In this document: positions 51,615-59,889 of the stretch, piece by piece | How the letters are laid out: each line of letters opens with the position of its first letter | Numbering within the stretch: the first letter of the stretch is position 1 | The notes under the pieces: model-generated | What the model was told of the DNA's origin: nothing | Databases searched by the model: none | Seen by the model: only the letters and a program-made list of their open reading frames with translations | Assembly (NCBI GenBank): GCA_029246705.1 | Contig: JAQWMQ010000020.1 | Span: 1-64,000 of the forward strand | Source: Phycisphaerales bacterium | GTDB taxonomy: Bacteria > Planctomycetota > Phycisphaerae > Phycisphaerales > SM1A02 | Direction: 5' to 3' | DNA length: 64,000 bases | Position numbers and translations under genes: made by a program

Positions 51615-52586
51615 TCAACCGCCCCAGTAGCTCAGACACAGTTCATAGGCGGCGGTGCTGCCGGCGAAGACCAATCCGGAACAGAGGATACTCGCGAGCA
51701 CCGCGCAGGGGATGACCGCCGTGCCGATGGTGATCGCGCCGACCCCGACGCAACCAAGAGCACAGACAGCCGTCATCATCATGGCGATCTGGGCTGCTGC
51801 AGCGATGCATGCCATCTTGCACATCAAGCCTGGTCCGGCAGTGCCGCCTGCCGGCGGAACCGGGTTGTTCTGGATGATGATGACGTTGTCACGGATGTTG
51901 ACGTCGCCATTGATGATGATCTGCGTGCCGACCATCTTGCTCTCATCAGTCCATGCCGCGACGTTCGTTCCGTGAGTCTCGTAGTCGCCTTGCAGCCCAG
52001 TCAGTACCGCAGCGACCGGAACCAGCTCACCATTGACCTGAAGCGTGTCCTCGTCACTCGTGTCGAGGATCATCTTGGTCTCTCCACACATCATGACCAC
52101 CGAACCGGAACTGTACTCCAGACCCACGTAGCCTCCCCCGGCATAGGTGATGTTGACGTATCCGTACTGTTCGTAGGTCATCGGGTCGAATGAGATCTGA
52201 CCGTCGGCAACGGCCTGAAGGCTGTCGGTGCCCATGCAGAAGGACATTGCGCTGTTGTTGAAGGTGACATCCTGGATCTCCTGAATCGAGGGTACCGGCC
52301 CCCAGCTGCCGAGGACCATCGCGAGATCCGATCCACCGACACTGCAGTCCCCATCAAGGTCGTTCACGTTGCCGGATTCACCCCAGCTTCCGAGGACTAT
52401 CGCGAGATCCTGTCCATCCACGATCTGGTCGCAGTTGAGATCGGACGGATGGTTGCAGAGGATGTCTCCCGCCATCGCGACCGAGACGAATTGATTCGCG
52501 AGCATCAGCACGCCACAGGCGAGTGCACAACCCGTTCTCTGGAAACGCTTCTGGCTCAAGGAAAGGTCTTCTGTTCTCTTTGACAT
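51615..52586 (-). CDS. Dockerin-like protein with hydrophobic Cys/Gly C-terminus, copy 2
   Basis: A 323-residue paralogue of copy 1, in the same orientation and almost the same length, with a signal region (about 1-40), two N-terminal dockerin-like loops (Asp-Leu-Asn-Cys-Asp-Gln-Ile-Val-Asp-Gly), a beta-rich middle and a hydrophobic C-terminus with six Cys (Met-Ala-Cys, Val-Cys-Ala-Leu-Gly-Cys, Ile-Pro-Cys, Ile-Leu-Cys-Ser-Gly). The middle part diverges strongly while the ends are conserved. GGAGAAG precedes the start. Confidence 0.83.
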   Translation of the reverse strand: MSKRTEDLSLSQKRFQRTGCALACGVLMLANQFVSVAMAGDILCNHPSDLNCDQIVDGQDLAIVLGSWGESGNVNDLDGDCSVGGSDLAMVLGSWGPVPSIQEIQDVTFNNSAMSFCMGTDSLQAVADGQISFDPMTYEQYGYVNITYAGGGYVGLEYSSGSVVMMCGETKMILDTSDEDTLQVNGELVPVAAVLTGLQGDYETHGTNVAAWTDESKMVGTQIIINGDVNIRDNVIIIQNNPVPPAGGTAGPGLMCKMACIAAAAQIAMMMTAVCALGCVGVGAITIGTAVIPCAVLASILCSGLVFAGSTAAYELCLSYWGG

Positions 52587-52912
52587 GTTCTTCTCCAAGA
52601 AGGGGGCATCCGAGATGCCCTTCGACAAGGAGACCGCCCGGACGCCGTTGCGCCGTGACATCTCTTTTCTTGTCGTTCAAGTGCTCGACCCCGGGAAAGC
52701 GGACTGGATCAAAGAGCCGACACAGCTCCATGCAGGAAGCACGTCCAGTACGTGGGTCCATACACAGCTATGGCGGAGGCCCCGGGTTGTGACGGGTGAA
52801 CCGAGAAAGTCATCGCTTTTTATTCGGCACCCCACCTCGCCCGGACCTGTCCCCCGCCGGAACGCATGCAAGCGGTTGGCGGCGTGACGGTTGGATCGAG
52901 TAGGCTCTTGCC
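52587..52912. other. Intergenic region with a leader hairpin
   Basis: No gene is supported here. GGGCATC and GATGCCC pair across three bases at 52604-52620, ending 17 bases before the copy 2 start and just before its ribosome-binding site, a position where folding could affect translation. The rest must hold the two divergent promoters; none could be pinned down. Confidence 0.6.
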
Positions 52913-53308
52913 ATGATCTCGATACCGAACAAAGAGGAACACGCCCGGGCGAGGAACGTTCTTGGCGGCCCACTCGAGCCCTGTTCGAAGGATCCCATGA
53001 CCGGCTTCTACCGAACCGGATGCTGCGAGACCGGCCCCGATGACCAGGGGCGACACGTCGTCTGCATCGTGGCCACCGAGTCGTTTCTCGAATTCAGCCG
53101 TGCCGCCGGAAACGACCTGGCGACCCCCATGCCCGAATACGGCTTTCCGGGCATCAAGCCCGGTGACCAGTGGTGCCTCTGTGCCGCCCGCTGGAAGCAG
53201 GCGCTCGATGCCGGGTGTGCTCCGGAGGTGGTGCTCAAGGCCACCCATGAAGCAGCCCTGGAACTGATCGAACTGGAAGACCTCGAGGCCTACGCCATCG
53301 ACACCTGA
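52913..53308 (+). CDS. DUF2237 family protein
   Basis: A 131-residue cytoplasmic protein matching a widely conserved small family of unknown function: Asn-Val-Leu-Gly-Gly-Pro-Leu-Glu-Pro-Cys, Thr-Gly-Phe-Tyr-Arg, Gly-Cys-Cys-x-Thr-Gly-Pro, Pro-Glu-Tyr-Gly-Phe-Pro-Gly and Trp-Cys-Leu-Cys-Ala-Ala-Arg-Trp. The many conserved Cys suggest metal or redox chemistry but no role is established. It precedes the EF-hand gene by 17 bases and may share its transcript. Confidence 0.9.
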   Translation: MISIPNKEEHARARNVLGGPLEPCSKDPMTGFYRTGCCETGPDDQGRHVVCIVATESFLEFSRAAGNDLATPMPEYGFPGIKPGDQWCLCAARWKQALDAGCAPEVVLKATHEAALELIELEDLEAYAIDT

Positions 53309-53325
53309 CTACAGAGGGAAGCCAC

Positions 53326-54513
53326 ATGACCATCATGTTCCTCAACGTGCTGCTGAGCACCTCTCTTCTTGTCGCAACGCCCCAGGACGCACCCGACACC
53401 ACCCCCCCGGATCAACCGGAGATGACGGAAGCCGATCCGCTTCTCGAGGGCTGGGAGGACGAGGAATGGGTTGAATTCGAGCTGATCGATTTCGGCCGGG
53501 TGTTCGACCTCGATGGTGACGGCAAGGTCGGTCGATACGAGGCCGCGGCCGCCGCGATGCAGATCGCACTGGAGATCGAGTCGGAAGGTTCATCCACCGA
53601 GGCGTTCGGCGAGCGCCTGGCGGATCGGGCCGCCTGGCGGTTCGAATGGATGGACCTCCTCTTCGAGGAGCTGGACACCGATCGAAGCGGACTCATCGAG
53701 ACCGAGGAACTGGATGACGAGATCCTCGACCTGCTCGAACTCGAACCCGAGGACCTCGACGTCGACGGTGACGGCGAGATTCGTCGGCGAGATCTCATGA
53801 TGTTCGAACTGGGTGAACCCTCTGCCATGGAGATCGGGGAGGAAGTCGACTTCCTCATCGACGAGATGGGGGCTGTCGAATCGGGTGCGATCGACTACGA
53901 CTCGATGCCCGCGGACCTTCGGAGGGAGCTGCCCCGTCGACATGACACCGACCAGGACGGCCGACTGGATCGCAAGGAACTGGTGGAGGCGTTCCTGCTG
54001 CCACTTCGGCCCGCGCGGTTCATGGTGAAGGGCACCACCGCCACGCTCACCGGGACCCTCGGGCCGGACATCGCCGCACGAACCCTGCGGTTGCTGCTGG
54101 AACACCCCGAAGTGCGGACGATCGAGCTTCTGGAGTGCGCCGGTTCGATCGACGATGAAGCCAATGCCCTTGCGGGGCGCCTGATCCACGCCGCGGGTCT
54201 TGCGACCGTGGTCCCCCACGACGGGGTGATCGCCTCGGGGGGCGTTGACATCTTCCTGGCGGGAACCCCGGCGACCGCGAACGCCGGAGCGATGATCGGG
54301 GTGCATGCCTGGTCGGACGACATGATGGAGATCCAAGCCGGGGATTTCGAGCGGGACCACCCGGCCCACGAGCTGTACCTGAGCTATCTGCGGGAGATAG
54401 AGGCTCCGGAAGCCTTCTACTGGTTCAGCATCGAAGCTGCTCCGGCAGACGACATCCACTGGATGACCGAGGTGGAACTGGCACGCTTCGGGGTGAAAAG
54501 CACTACGCAATAG
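53326..54513 (+). CDS. Exported EF-hand/ClpP-fold fusion protein
   Basis: A 395-residue protein with a signal region (1-20), an acidic linker and four EF-hand loops at residues 61-72, 117-128, 145-156 and 207-218, each starting Asp-x-Asp. The C-terminal region from about 235 resembles a ClpP/crotonase-like fold of COG3904 type: Thr-Gly-Thr-Leu-Gly, Ala-Gly-Leu-Ala-Thr-Val-Val, Ile-Ala-Ser-Gly-Gly with Ser304, and Ile-Gly-Val-His with His327. If Ser304 and His327 act as in related serine peptidases, calcium binding could control it; this is inference. Confidence 0.82.
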   Translation: MTIMFLNVLLSTSLLVATPQDAPDTTPPDQPEMTEADPLLEGWEDEEWVEFELIDFGRVFDLDGDGKVGRYEAAAAAMQIALEIESEGSSTEAFGERLADRAAWRFEWMDLLFEELDTDRSGLIETEELDDEILDLLELEPEDLDVDGDGEIRRRDLMMFELGEPSAMEIGEEVDFLIDEMGAVESGAIDYDSMPADLRRELPRRHDTDQDGRLDRKELVEAFLLPLRPARFMVKGTTATLTGTLGPDIAARTLRLLLEHPEVRTIELLECAGSIDDEANALAGRLIHAAGLATVVPHDGVIASGGVDIFLAGTPATANAGAMIGVHAWSDDMMEIQAGDFERDHPAHELYLSYLREIEAPEAFYWFSIEAAPADDIHWMTEVELARFGVKSTTQ

Positions 54514-54876
54514 CCCGGAAGTAGCCCGCTGAAGCACTCCGATGCGGGCAGAAGCCTGAGTCGCCTCGGCGCTCCAAGGAGGGCCCGGGCCGAGGAATCA
54601 CGGGGAATCTGGCATTCCGATTTGCTGACACCAGCCTCAGGCGGTACCGTCAGAGTCATCGGGAGGCATCGTGTCGCCCGATGGCACCGTCGTCGGCCCC
54701 AATGGCCGTCGGGACTCCGAGGCCCTCATGCCCATGACCCGTTCGAACCCGGCACCCTGCAACTCATGATCGATCGAGTTGCAACCTCGCCAACGGTAGC
54801 CAGCACCCTGCACCGAGATGACCGAACCCGCCCGGGATCAACCCGCGCGTGGGTACTGTCGTCGTACATCACCGCC
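54514..54876. other. infC leader region with hairpins and a possible short ORF
   Basis: No full gene is supported. A stem of GCAACTC with GAGTTGC lies at 54759-54782 with a ten-base loop. A 33-codon GTG frame at 54671-54772 has GGGAGG upstream and high G/C third positions, so it might be a leader peptide. The region probably holds the infC promoter and RNA control elements. Confidence 0.5.
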
Positions 54877-54884
54877 TAGGAGGA
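54877..54884 (+). promoter_or_regulatory. Strong Shine-Dalgarno sequence deciding the infC AUU start
   Basis: TAGGAGGA, almost a perfect match to the 16S rRNA 3' end, stands eight bases before an ATT codon and 113 bases before the first ATG of the frame. It shows that infC starts at ATT. Confidence 0.88.
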
Positions 54885-54891
54885 CTCACCC

Positions 54892-55677
54892 ATTCCACGC
54901 AGACGCTTCTACCGACCGGTCCAGGCACCCACTGGACCACGCACCAACGAACGAATCAGGATCTCACCCATCCGGCTTGTCGACGAAGACGGCGAGATGG
55001 TCGGGGTCGTCGAGACCGACGAAGCTCGCCAGCGAGCGAGAGAACTTGGACTCGACCTCGTCGAGATCGCCGCCGATGTCCGCCCCCCGGTCTGCCGGAT
55101 CATGGACTTCGGCAAGTTCAAGTACGAGAAGTCCAAGAAGGACCGTGCCAACAAGACGAAGACCACCGAACTCAAGGAGGTTCGTCTCGGCCGATCGATG
55201 AAGATCGATCCGCATGACATCGAGATCCGACTCAAGCAGGCCAGGAAGTTCCTGATGGACGGACACAAGGTCCAGATCGTCCAGAACTTCCGCGGCCGCG
55301 AGATGGCCCACAAGGATCGCGGCAACCAGCGGATGAAGGAGATCGTCGAGCAGATGGAAGATATCGCCAAGGTCGAGCTCTACCCCCGGATGGCGGGTCG
55401 ACGCATGACCATGGTGCTCTCGCCCGACAAGGCCAAGATCCAGTCCTACCGCCAGACCCACGGCATCAAGGAACCGGAGAAGCCCAAGCACGCTCCCGAG
55501 GAGGAGGAAACCGAGGCATCATCGGGAAACCTCATGGATGCCGGAGAGGCTGCAGCCCTGATGGACGCCGTGGAAGGCACCTCGGCCCCGGTCAAGGAGA
55601 CTCCCAGCTCTGAAGCTCCTGAAGCTCCAGAAGCTCCAGAGACCCCCGACGCCGAGAAGACGCCGGAGGACGGCTGA
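54892..55677 (+). CDS. infC: Translation initiation factor IF-3 (AUU start)
   Basis: IF-3 keeps ribosomal subunits apart and checks the initiator tRNA. Starting from ATT, the 261-residue frame has the N-terminal domain (Arg-Thr-Asn-Glu-Arg-Ile-Arg, then Val-Arg-Leu-type strands, Leu-Asp-Leu-Val-Glu-Ile-Ala), the linker Met-Asp-Phe-Gly-Lys-Phe and the C-terminal domain to about 190. AUU is the start used for IF-3 autoregulation in many bacteria. A further 70 residues, rich in Glu/Pro/Ala (repeats Pro-Glu-Ala), form an unusual C-terminal tail. The usual rpmI-rplT partners do not follow. Confidence 0.95.
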   Translation: MPRRRFYRPVQAPTGPRTNERIRISPIRLVDEDGEMVGVVETDEARQRARELGLDLVEIAADVRPPVCRIMDFGKFKYEKSKKDRANKTKTTELKEVRLGRSMKIDPHDIEIRLKQARKFLMDGHKVQIVQNFRGREMAHKDRGNQRMKEIVEQMEDIAKVELYPRMAGRRMTMVLSPDKAKIQSYRQTHGIKEPEKPKHAPEEEETEASSGNLMDAGEAAALMDAVEGTSAPVKETPSSEAPEAPEAPETPDAEKTPEDG

Positions 55678-55738
55678 TCGCCCCGCAGCGGACGAACGGC
55701 TGAAAAACGGCTGAAGTAAAAGCCCAGGCAAGAAAGAA

Positions 55739-55770
55739 AGCCCGCCGGAACCTCGAGGTTCCGGCGGGCT
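55739..55770. terminator. Bidirectional terminator between infC and a PEP-CTERM gene
   Basis: A perfect 14-bp stem with a TCGA loop is flanked by a T-rich tract on each outward side, fitting convergent genes. Confidence 0.85.
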
Positions 55771-55823
55771 GTTTCGTTGGACTGCAGCTTCCGGGGACGG
55801 TTGCCCCCTGGGAACGCTGTCGA

Positions 55824-56531
55824 TCAGGCGCGACGACGACGTGAGACGATGCCCGCGAGGCCGAGGAGCGCCAGGGCGCCCGGTGCCGGGATCGCTTCGC
55901 CTGACCAGACGACGTTGTCGATCATCAGCGTCTCGGTACCCGAGTTGCTGGAGAAGGTGATGACCACTTCGCTGTCGGTCAGACCGGTCCAGGTCAGGGT
56001 CGTCCATGCACCTTCGATGCCGAGATCGTCGATGTCCGAACCGGTGGTGTCGATGCCGACTTCACCGCCGGCGGTGATGGTCAGGAAGTCCACGTTCGGT
56101 TCGGTGGTCTCGTAGCCAGTCGAGTTCAGCCAGAAGTCGAGGCTGACGGAATCGGCACCGGCGACCGCGGAGAGGGTCAGCACCATGATGCCGTCGATGT
56201 CGGAGAGCTGGTAGCCCTGATTGCCGTTGGTGAAACCGCCGGGGCTGCCGCTGCCGGTGTAGTCCGTCACGCCGACGAAGTCGCCATCGGTGAGTCCGAC
56301 GCCGGTGTTGGTACGGAAGGTGGCGTCAAAGCCAGCACCGTCTACCGCGGACATGCCGGCATAGTTGATGAGGTCATGGTCGAAGCTACCACCGTCGACG
56401 GTGGCGTCGACGTACTGGGCACCAAGATCGTCGGGGCTTTCAAAGCTCTGGACAAAAAGCGTTTCGCCGTTCGCGGCGGCGCCGATACCCAAGAGGCAGA
56501 GGGCGCTGAAACCTGTCGTCATAATCTTCAT
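55824..56531 (-). CDS. PEP-CTERM exported protein
   Basis: A 235-residue protein with a signal peptide (about 1-22, Gly-Ala-Ala-Ala-Asn-Gly), a beta-rich body full of Asp/Gly/Thr, and a C-terminal PEP-CTERM tail: Ile-Pro-Ala-Pro-Gly, a hydrophobic helix and Ser-Arg-Arg-Arg-Arg. The body resembles extracellular jelly-roll domains, but no family is certain. AAGGA precedes the chosen Met by nine bases; an ATG three codons earlier has no spacing from it. Confidence 0.83.
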   Translation of the reverse strand: MKIMTTGFSALCLLGIGAAANGETLFVQSFESPDDLGAQYVDATVDGGSFDHDLINYAGMSAVDGAGFDATFRTNTGVGLTDGDFVGVTDYTGSGSPGGFTNGNQGYQLSDIDGIMVLTLSAVAGADSVSLDFWLNSTGYETTEPNVDFLTITAGGEVGIDTTGSDIDDLGIEGAWTTLTWTGLTDSEVVITFSSNSGTETLMIDNVVWSGEAIPAPGALALLGLAGIVSRRRRA

Positions 56532-56870
56532 GGGAGTCATTCCTTAAACTTCTTTGGTCTTCTCAATCTCAAGTACTTGGAAAACAACGATCTTCCACAT
56601 CGTTGTCTGGAAGCGCGGAAAGGTACCGGTCAACCCCATGCGGGGTCACTGGTCAGCCCTGTCCCTTCGAAATGTCTTCCCTGCCTCTCGATCTCTTCAA
56701 GATCAAGAATAGCGAAACCGGACCACCGCCACAATCAATGTCTGAAGAGTCAGAGGGATCTTTGCGATTTCCCGACCGAAGCGCCAAATACCCCACCTGA
56801 GGGGCTCAATAACCCTATTTTCGACGAGGACGTGTTGTGGATTTCTCAGGGGCGTGGAGACCAGGGCGGC
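56532..56870. other. AT-richer intergenic region with two palindromes
   Basis: No gene is supported. CAAGTACTTG is a perfect 10-bp palindrome at 56570-56579. ACAACGAT faces ATCGTTGT across seven bases at 56584-56606. Both sit 39-75 bases before the PEP-CTERM start, where regulators or leader hairpins would act. Confidence 0.55.
56584..56606. promoter_or_regulatory. Perfect 8-bp inverted repeat upstream of the PEP-CTERM gene
   Basis: Two perfect 8-bp arms with a seven-base spacer could be an operator or a 5'-leader hairpin. The centre-to-centre spacing and AT content suit a dimeric repressor, but no partner is known. Confidence 0.35.
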
Positions 56871-57866
56871 TCAGAATTGGCGCAGGAATCGAGCGTCATT
56901 GTCGTAAAACCAGCGCAGATCAGGGATTCCGTACTTCCGCATGGCGATTCGCTCGATGCCCAGTCCGAAGGCATATCCGGTGTATTCCTCCGGATCGATT
57001 CCGGCGGAGCTCAGAACATTCGGGTGGACCATGCCGCAACCGCCGAGTTCAACCCACATCCACTCGTCCTTGACCCGCATCTTCATGTCGATTTCGGCGG
57101 AGGGCTCGGTGAACGGGAAGAAACCGGGGCGCATGCGCACCTCTGCCTCCTCGCCGAAGTAGGTGCGCGCGAACTGGAAGAGCACGGTCTTCAGATCGAC
57201 CATGTTCACGCCACGATCGATGTAGAGGCCCTCGATCTGGTGGAACATCGAGTAGTGGGTCGCATCATGGGTGTCGGGCCTGTAGACGCGACCGATCGCC
57301 GTGACCCGGAGCGGCGGCTTCTGCTTTTCCATGGCACGAATCTGGACAGTCGAGGTCTGTGACCGAAGCAGCTTCAACCCCCCCTCGGACCCGGCGAGGT
57401 AGAAGTTCTCGATCTCGTCACGAGCGGGGTGCTCGGGTGGAATGTTCAAGGCGGTGAAGTTGTGTCGTTCATCCTCGACTTCAGGCCCTTCAGCGATGGC
57501 GAAGCCCATGCGTGCGAACACCTCGGCAACTTCGGCCATGGTGCGACTGAGGACATGGCGGCACCCACCACCCCCACCGATGCCGGGTTCGGTCACGTCC
57601 ACCGTCGGCCCCACCGAAGCCGATGAGGATGCCGTCGATTTCCTTGCCTCGAAAGCGGTCTCGAGGCTCTTCTTGACTTCGTTCAAGCGCTTGCCGACCG
57701 CGGGCTTCTCCTCACGAGAGACTTCCTTGAGCCGAGGCATCATCGCCTTCAATCGGCCCTTCGAGCCGAGGTAGGCGATGCGCCAGGCCTCGAGCCCATC
57801 CACGTCGGAGATGCCGTCAAGCTGCCCGAGGGCGTCGGATTCGAGTTGTTCGAGTTCGGAAAGCAT
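56871..57866 (-). CDS. pheS: Phenylalanyl-tRNA synthetase alpha subunit
   Basis: The 331-residue catalytic alpha chain has the N-terminal coiled coil (1-80) that grips tRNA, then class II motifs Phe-His-Gln-Ile-Glu-Gly, Val-Glu-Leu-Gly-Gly-Cys-Gly-Met-Val-His-Pro and Phe-Gly-Leu-Gly-Ile-Glu-Arg. All are intact. The beta-chain gene pheT, usually next, is absent: the downstream neighbour is a PEP-CTERM gene on the same strand. pheT must therefore be elsewhere. Confidence 0.96.
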   Translation of the reverse strand: MLSELEQLESDALGQLDGISDVDGLEAWRIAYLGSKGRLKAMMPRLKEVSREEKPAVGKRLNEVKKSLETAFEARKSTASSSASVGPTVDVTEPGIGGGGGCRHVLSRTMAEVAEVFARMGFAIAEGPEVEDERHNFTALNIPPEHPARDEIENFYLAGSEGGLKLLRSQTSTVQIRAMEKQKPPLRVTAIGRVYRPDTHDATHYSMFHQIEGLYIDRGVNMVDLKTVLFQFARTYFGEEAEVRMRPGFFPFTEPSAEIDMKMRVKDEWMWVELGGCGMVHPNVLSSAGIDPEEYTGYAFGLGIERIAMRKYGIPDLRWFYDNDARFLRQF

Positions 57867-57892
57867 GGGCGGAAGTCTACTCGATCATGAAA

Positions 57893-57916
57893 GAGCCCCG
57901 GCGAGTGCCGGGGCTC
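57893..57916 (-). terminator. Terminator of the ribosomal alpha operon
   Basis: A perfect 10-bp all but A/T-free stem with a GAGT loop lies 28 bases past the rplQ stop, followed by TTTC on the minus strand. Confidence 0.75.
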
Positions 57917-57943
57917 CGATTGCATTCTTCTGTTGAGCCGCGT

Positions 57944-58663
57944 TCAGCCTTCAGCGGGCTTCTGGGGATCATCGGTCGCTTCCGTCTCCGGAGCAGCCTC
58001 GGGAGCGTTTGCTGGCGGCTCGGCCACGGCGGTGGCTGTGGCGTCCTCTGCGGGAGCCTCCTCGGCTTCGGCCACCGGAGCAGCCGCGTCCTCCTTGCGC
58101 AGACCCGCCGCGAAGGCGGTTCGACGATCAGCTGACTTGCGTCGGTTGGAGACGCCGCCCCCGATCTGGGGACCCTCTTCCTTACCGACCAGCTGGAGGA
58201 TCACGAGATCCGTGCCGTCACCGAGGCGGTGCTTGTCGAGCTTCACGATACGGGTGTACCCCCCATCGCGATCCTCGAACATGGGTGCAATCCGCTCGAA
58301 GAGGTGCTGGACCAGTCGCGGAGCCTTGCGAACTTCACCGTACCGGTTGAACTCGATCTTGCTCGCATCCGGAAGATCGAAGAAGGCATTGAGCTTCTTG
58401 TCCTCGGGCACGTTGGGATCGGCCAGCCAGGCGAAGACCTTGCGGTCGTTGATCTGGGCTTCGACCCGACGTCGGGTCTGGAGTCCCTTGCTCTTCTTCG
58501 CCATGGTGATGAGCTTCTCCACGAACGGCTGGACGGCCTTCGCCTTGGGCATCGTGGTTTCGATCTGCCCGTGTTCGAAGAGTCCAGCAGCCATGTTCCG
58601 CAACATTGCGCGACGGTGCTCGCTTTTGCGGTTGAGTTGCTTTCCGTAGATTCGATGACGCAT
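57944..58663 (-). CDS. rplQ: 50S ribosomal protein bL17 with long C-terminal tail
   Basis: The N-terminus Met-Arg-His-Arg with Leu-Asn-Arg and His-Arg-Arg-Ala-Met-Leu-Arg-Asn-Met is canonical bL17. The protein has 239 residues against 116-130 usually: an insertion near 70-115, and a tail from about 165 rich in Ala, Glu and Pro. Last gene of the operon; terminator follows. Confidence 0.95.
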   Translation of the reverse strand: MRHRIYGKQLNRKSEHRRAMLRNMAAGLFEHGQIETTMPKAKAVQPFVEKLITMAKKSKGLQTRRRVEAQINDRKVFAWLADPNVPEDKKLNAFFDLPDASKIEFNRYGEVRKAPRLVQHLFERIAPMFEDRDGGYTRIVKLDKHRLGDGTDLVILQLVGKEEGPQIGGGVSNRRKSADRRTAFAAGLRKEDAAAPVAEAEEAPAEDATATAVAEPPANAPEAAPETEATDDPQKPAEG

Positions 58664-58753
58664 CTGATTGCTCCTCCCCGCATAGGCGGGGTTCGAGTCG
58701 GACCCTCACGGGTGCGACTCCTGACTGCCCGTCGTGCGGGCTTCCCGAGGGAT

Positions 58754-59752
58754 TCAGTCCTCTTGCCATCCTTCAGGGACCTGCATCCCGAAGGAGAGAC
58801 CGATGATCTCCAACTTCTTCTTGACTTCGCGGAGAGATGTTCGCCCGAAGCTTCGCAGGGAGAGGAGTTCATCCTCACTGCGCTGGACGAGGTCACCCAC
58901 ACGTCGAATACGACCACTTTCGAGACAGTTGCTGGCCCGAACCGAAAGCTCGAGTTCGGACATCGGCATCTGGAGCTTCCGAAGGAGCTCGAGATCCTCG
59001 TCGGTGGCCGCCATGACGTCCTCGGTGAGGGTGGTGGTGCCGATGTCTGAGAACTGCACGAAGGGATTGAGGTGCTTGCGAAGGATCTTCGCCGACTCGA
59101 CCAGGGACATTTCAGGCGTGACGGTTCCGTCGGTCCAGATGTCCATGATCAGCTTGTCGTAGTTGGTCTTCTGCCCGACGCGGGTGTCCTCGGTGCGGTA
59201 CCGGACACGCTTGACGGGGCTGAACACGGCGTCGATCGGGATCTCGCCGATGACCTGCTCGTCGTTTCGACCGAACTGATCCGATGCCGGCATGTAGCCA
59301 CGACCGCTCTCGACCGTGAACTCGGCCTCGAAATCGATGGTGTCGGTCAGGGTCGCGATGACGTGCTGGGGGTTGTGGATCGTGATGGAGGTGTCCGCCT
59401 CGATCATCTCGCCGGTGACCTCACCGGGTCCCGAGACTTCAACCCGCATGGTGCGAGGTTCGTCGGACTCCATGCTGACGATCAGTCCCTTGATGTTCAG
59501 GATGATGTCGGTGACATCCTCCATGACTCCGGGAATCGTCGAGAACTCGTGGGGTGAGCCGGTGATGCGCACCTTGGTGACCGCTGAACCCTCGATGCTG
59601 GACAGCAGGATGCGACGAAGGCTGTTGCCAACGGTCGTACCGAAGCCGCGCTCAAAGGGCTCTGCGACGAAGCGGCCGAAGGTTTCGGACGCGGTGGTGG
59701 CGTCGAAGTCGACGCGTGCGGGAAGTTCGAGGCCTCGCCAGCGAACATGCAT
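58754..59752 (-). CDS. rpoA: RNA polymerase alpha subunit
   Basis: The 332-residue alpha chain has the N-terminal dimerisation domain (to about 230) with Gly-Thr-Thr-Val-Gly-Asn-Ser-Leu-Arg-Arg-Ile-Leu-Leu-Ser-Ser, and a C-terminal domain (about 260-320) with Leu-Glu-Leu-Ser-Val-Arg-Ala and Cys-Leu, which contacts promoter DNA and activators. GGAG seven bases upstream fixes the start; the open frame runs 56 codons further, opposite-sense in quality. The usual neighbour rpsD is missing. Confidence 0.97.
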   Translation of the reverse strand: MHVRWRGLELPARVDFDATTASETFGRFVAEPFERGFGTTVGNSLRRILLSSIEGSAVTKVRITGSPHEFSTIPGVMEDVTDIILNIKGLIVSMESDEPRTMRVEVSGPGEVTGEMIEADTSITIHNPQHVIATLTDTIDFEAEFTVESGRGYMPASDQFGRNDEQVIGEIPIDAVFSPVKRVRYRTEDTRVGQKTNYDKLIMDIWTDGTVTPEMSLVESAKILRKHLNPFVQFSDIGTTTLTEDVMAATDEDLELLRKLQMPMSELELSVRASNCLESGRIRRVGDLVQRSEDELLSLRSFGRTSLREVKKKLEIIGLSFGMQVPEGWQED

Positions 59753-59816
59753 GATGGAACTCCATGAATTCGACAGTACCGGTGGAACGGTGTACCCGGG
59801 CACCTCTCGGCTGAGT

Positions 59817-59840
59817 CCGGATGCCTGTCGATGCATCCGG
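59817..59840. promoter_or_regulatory. Hairpin in the rpsK-rpoA gap
   Basis: An 8-bp perfect stem with an eight-base loop sits at the centre of the 137-base gap where rpsD would normally be. It may be an attenuator or an RNA-binding site for a ribosomal protein; unproven. Confidence 0.35.
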
Positions 59841-59889
59841 CTGCCTTCTTCGTGCCCGAGCTCCAGAAAGCTCGAATGAGTCGTCGGCG

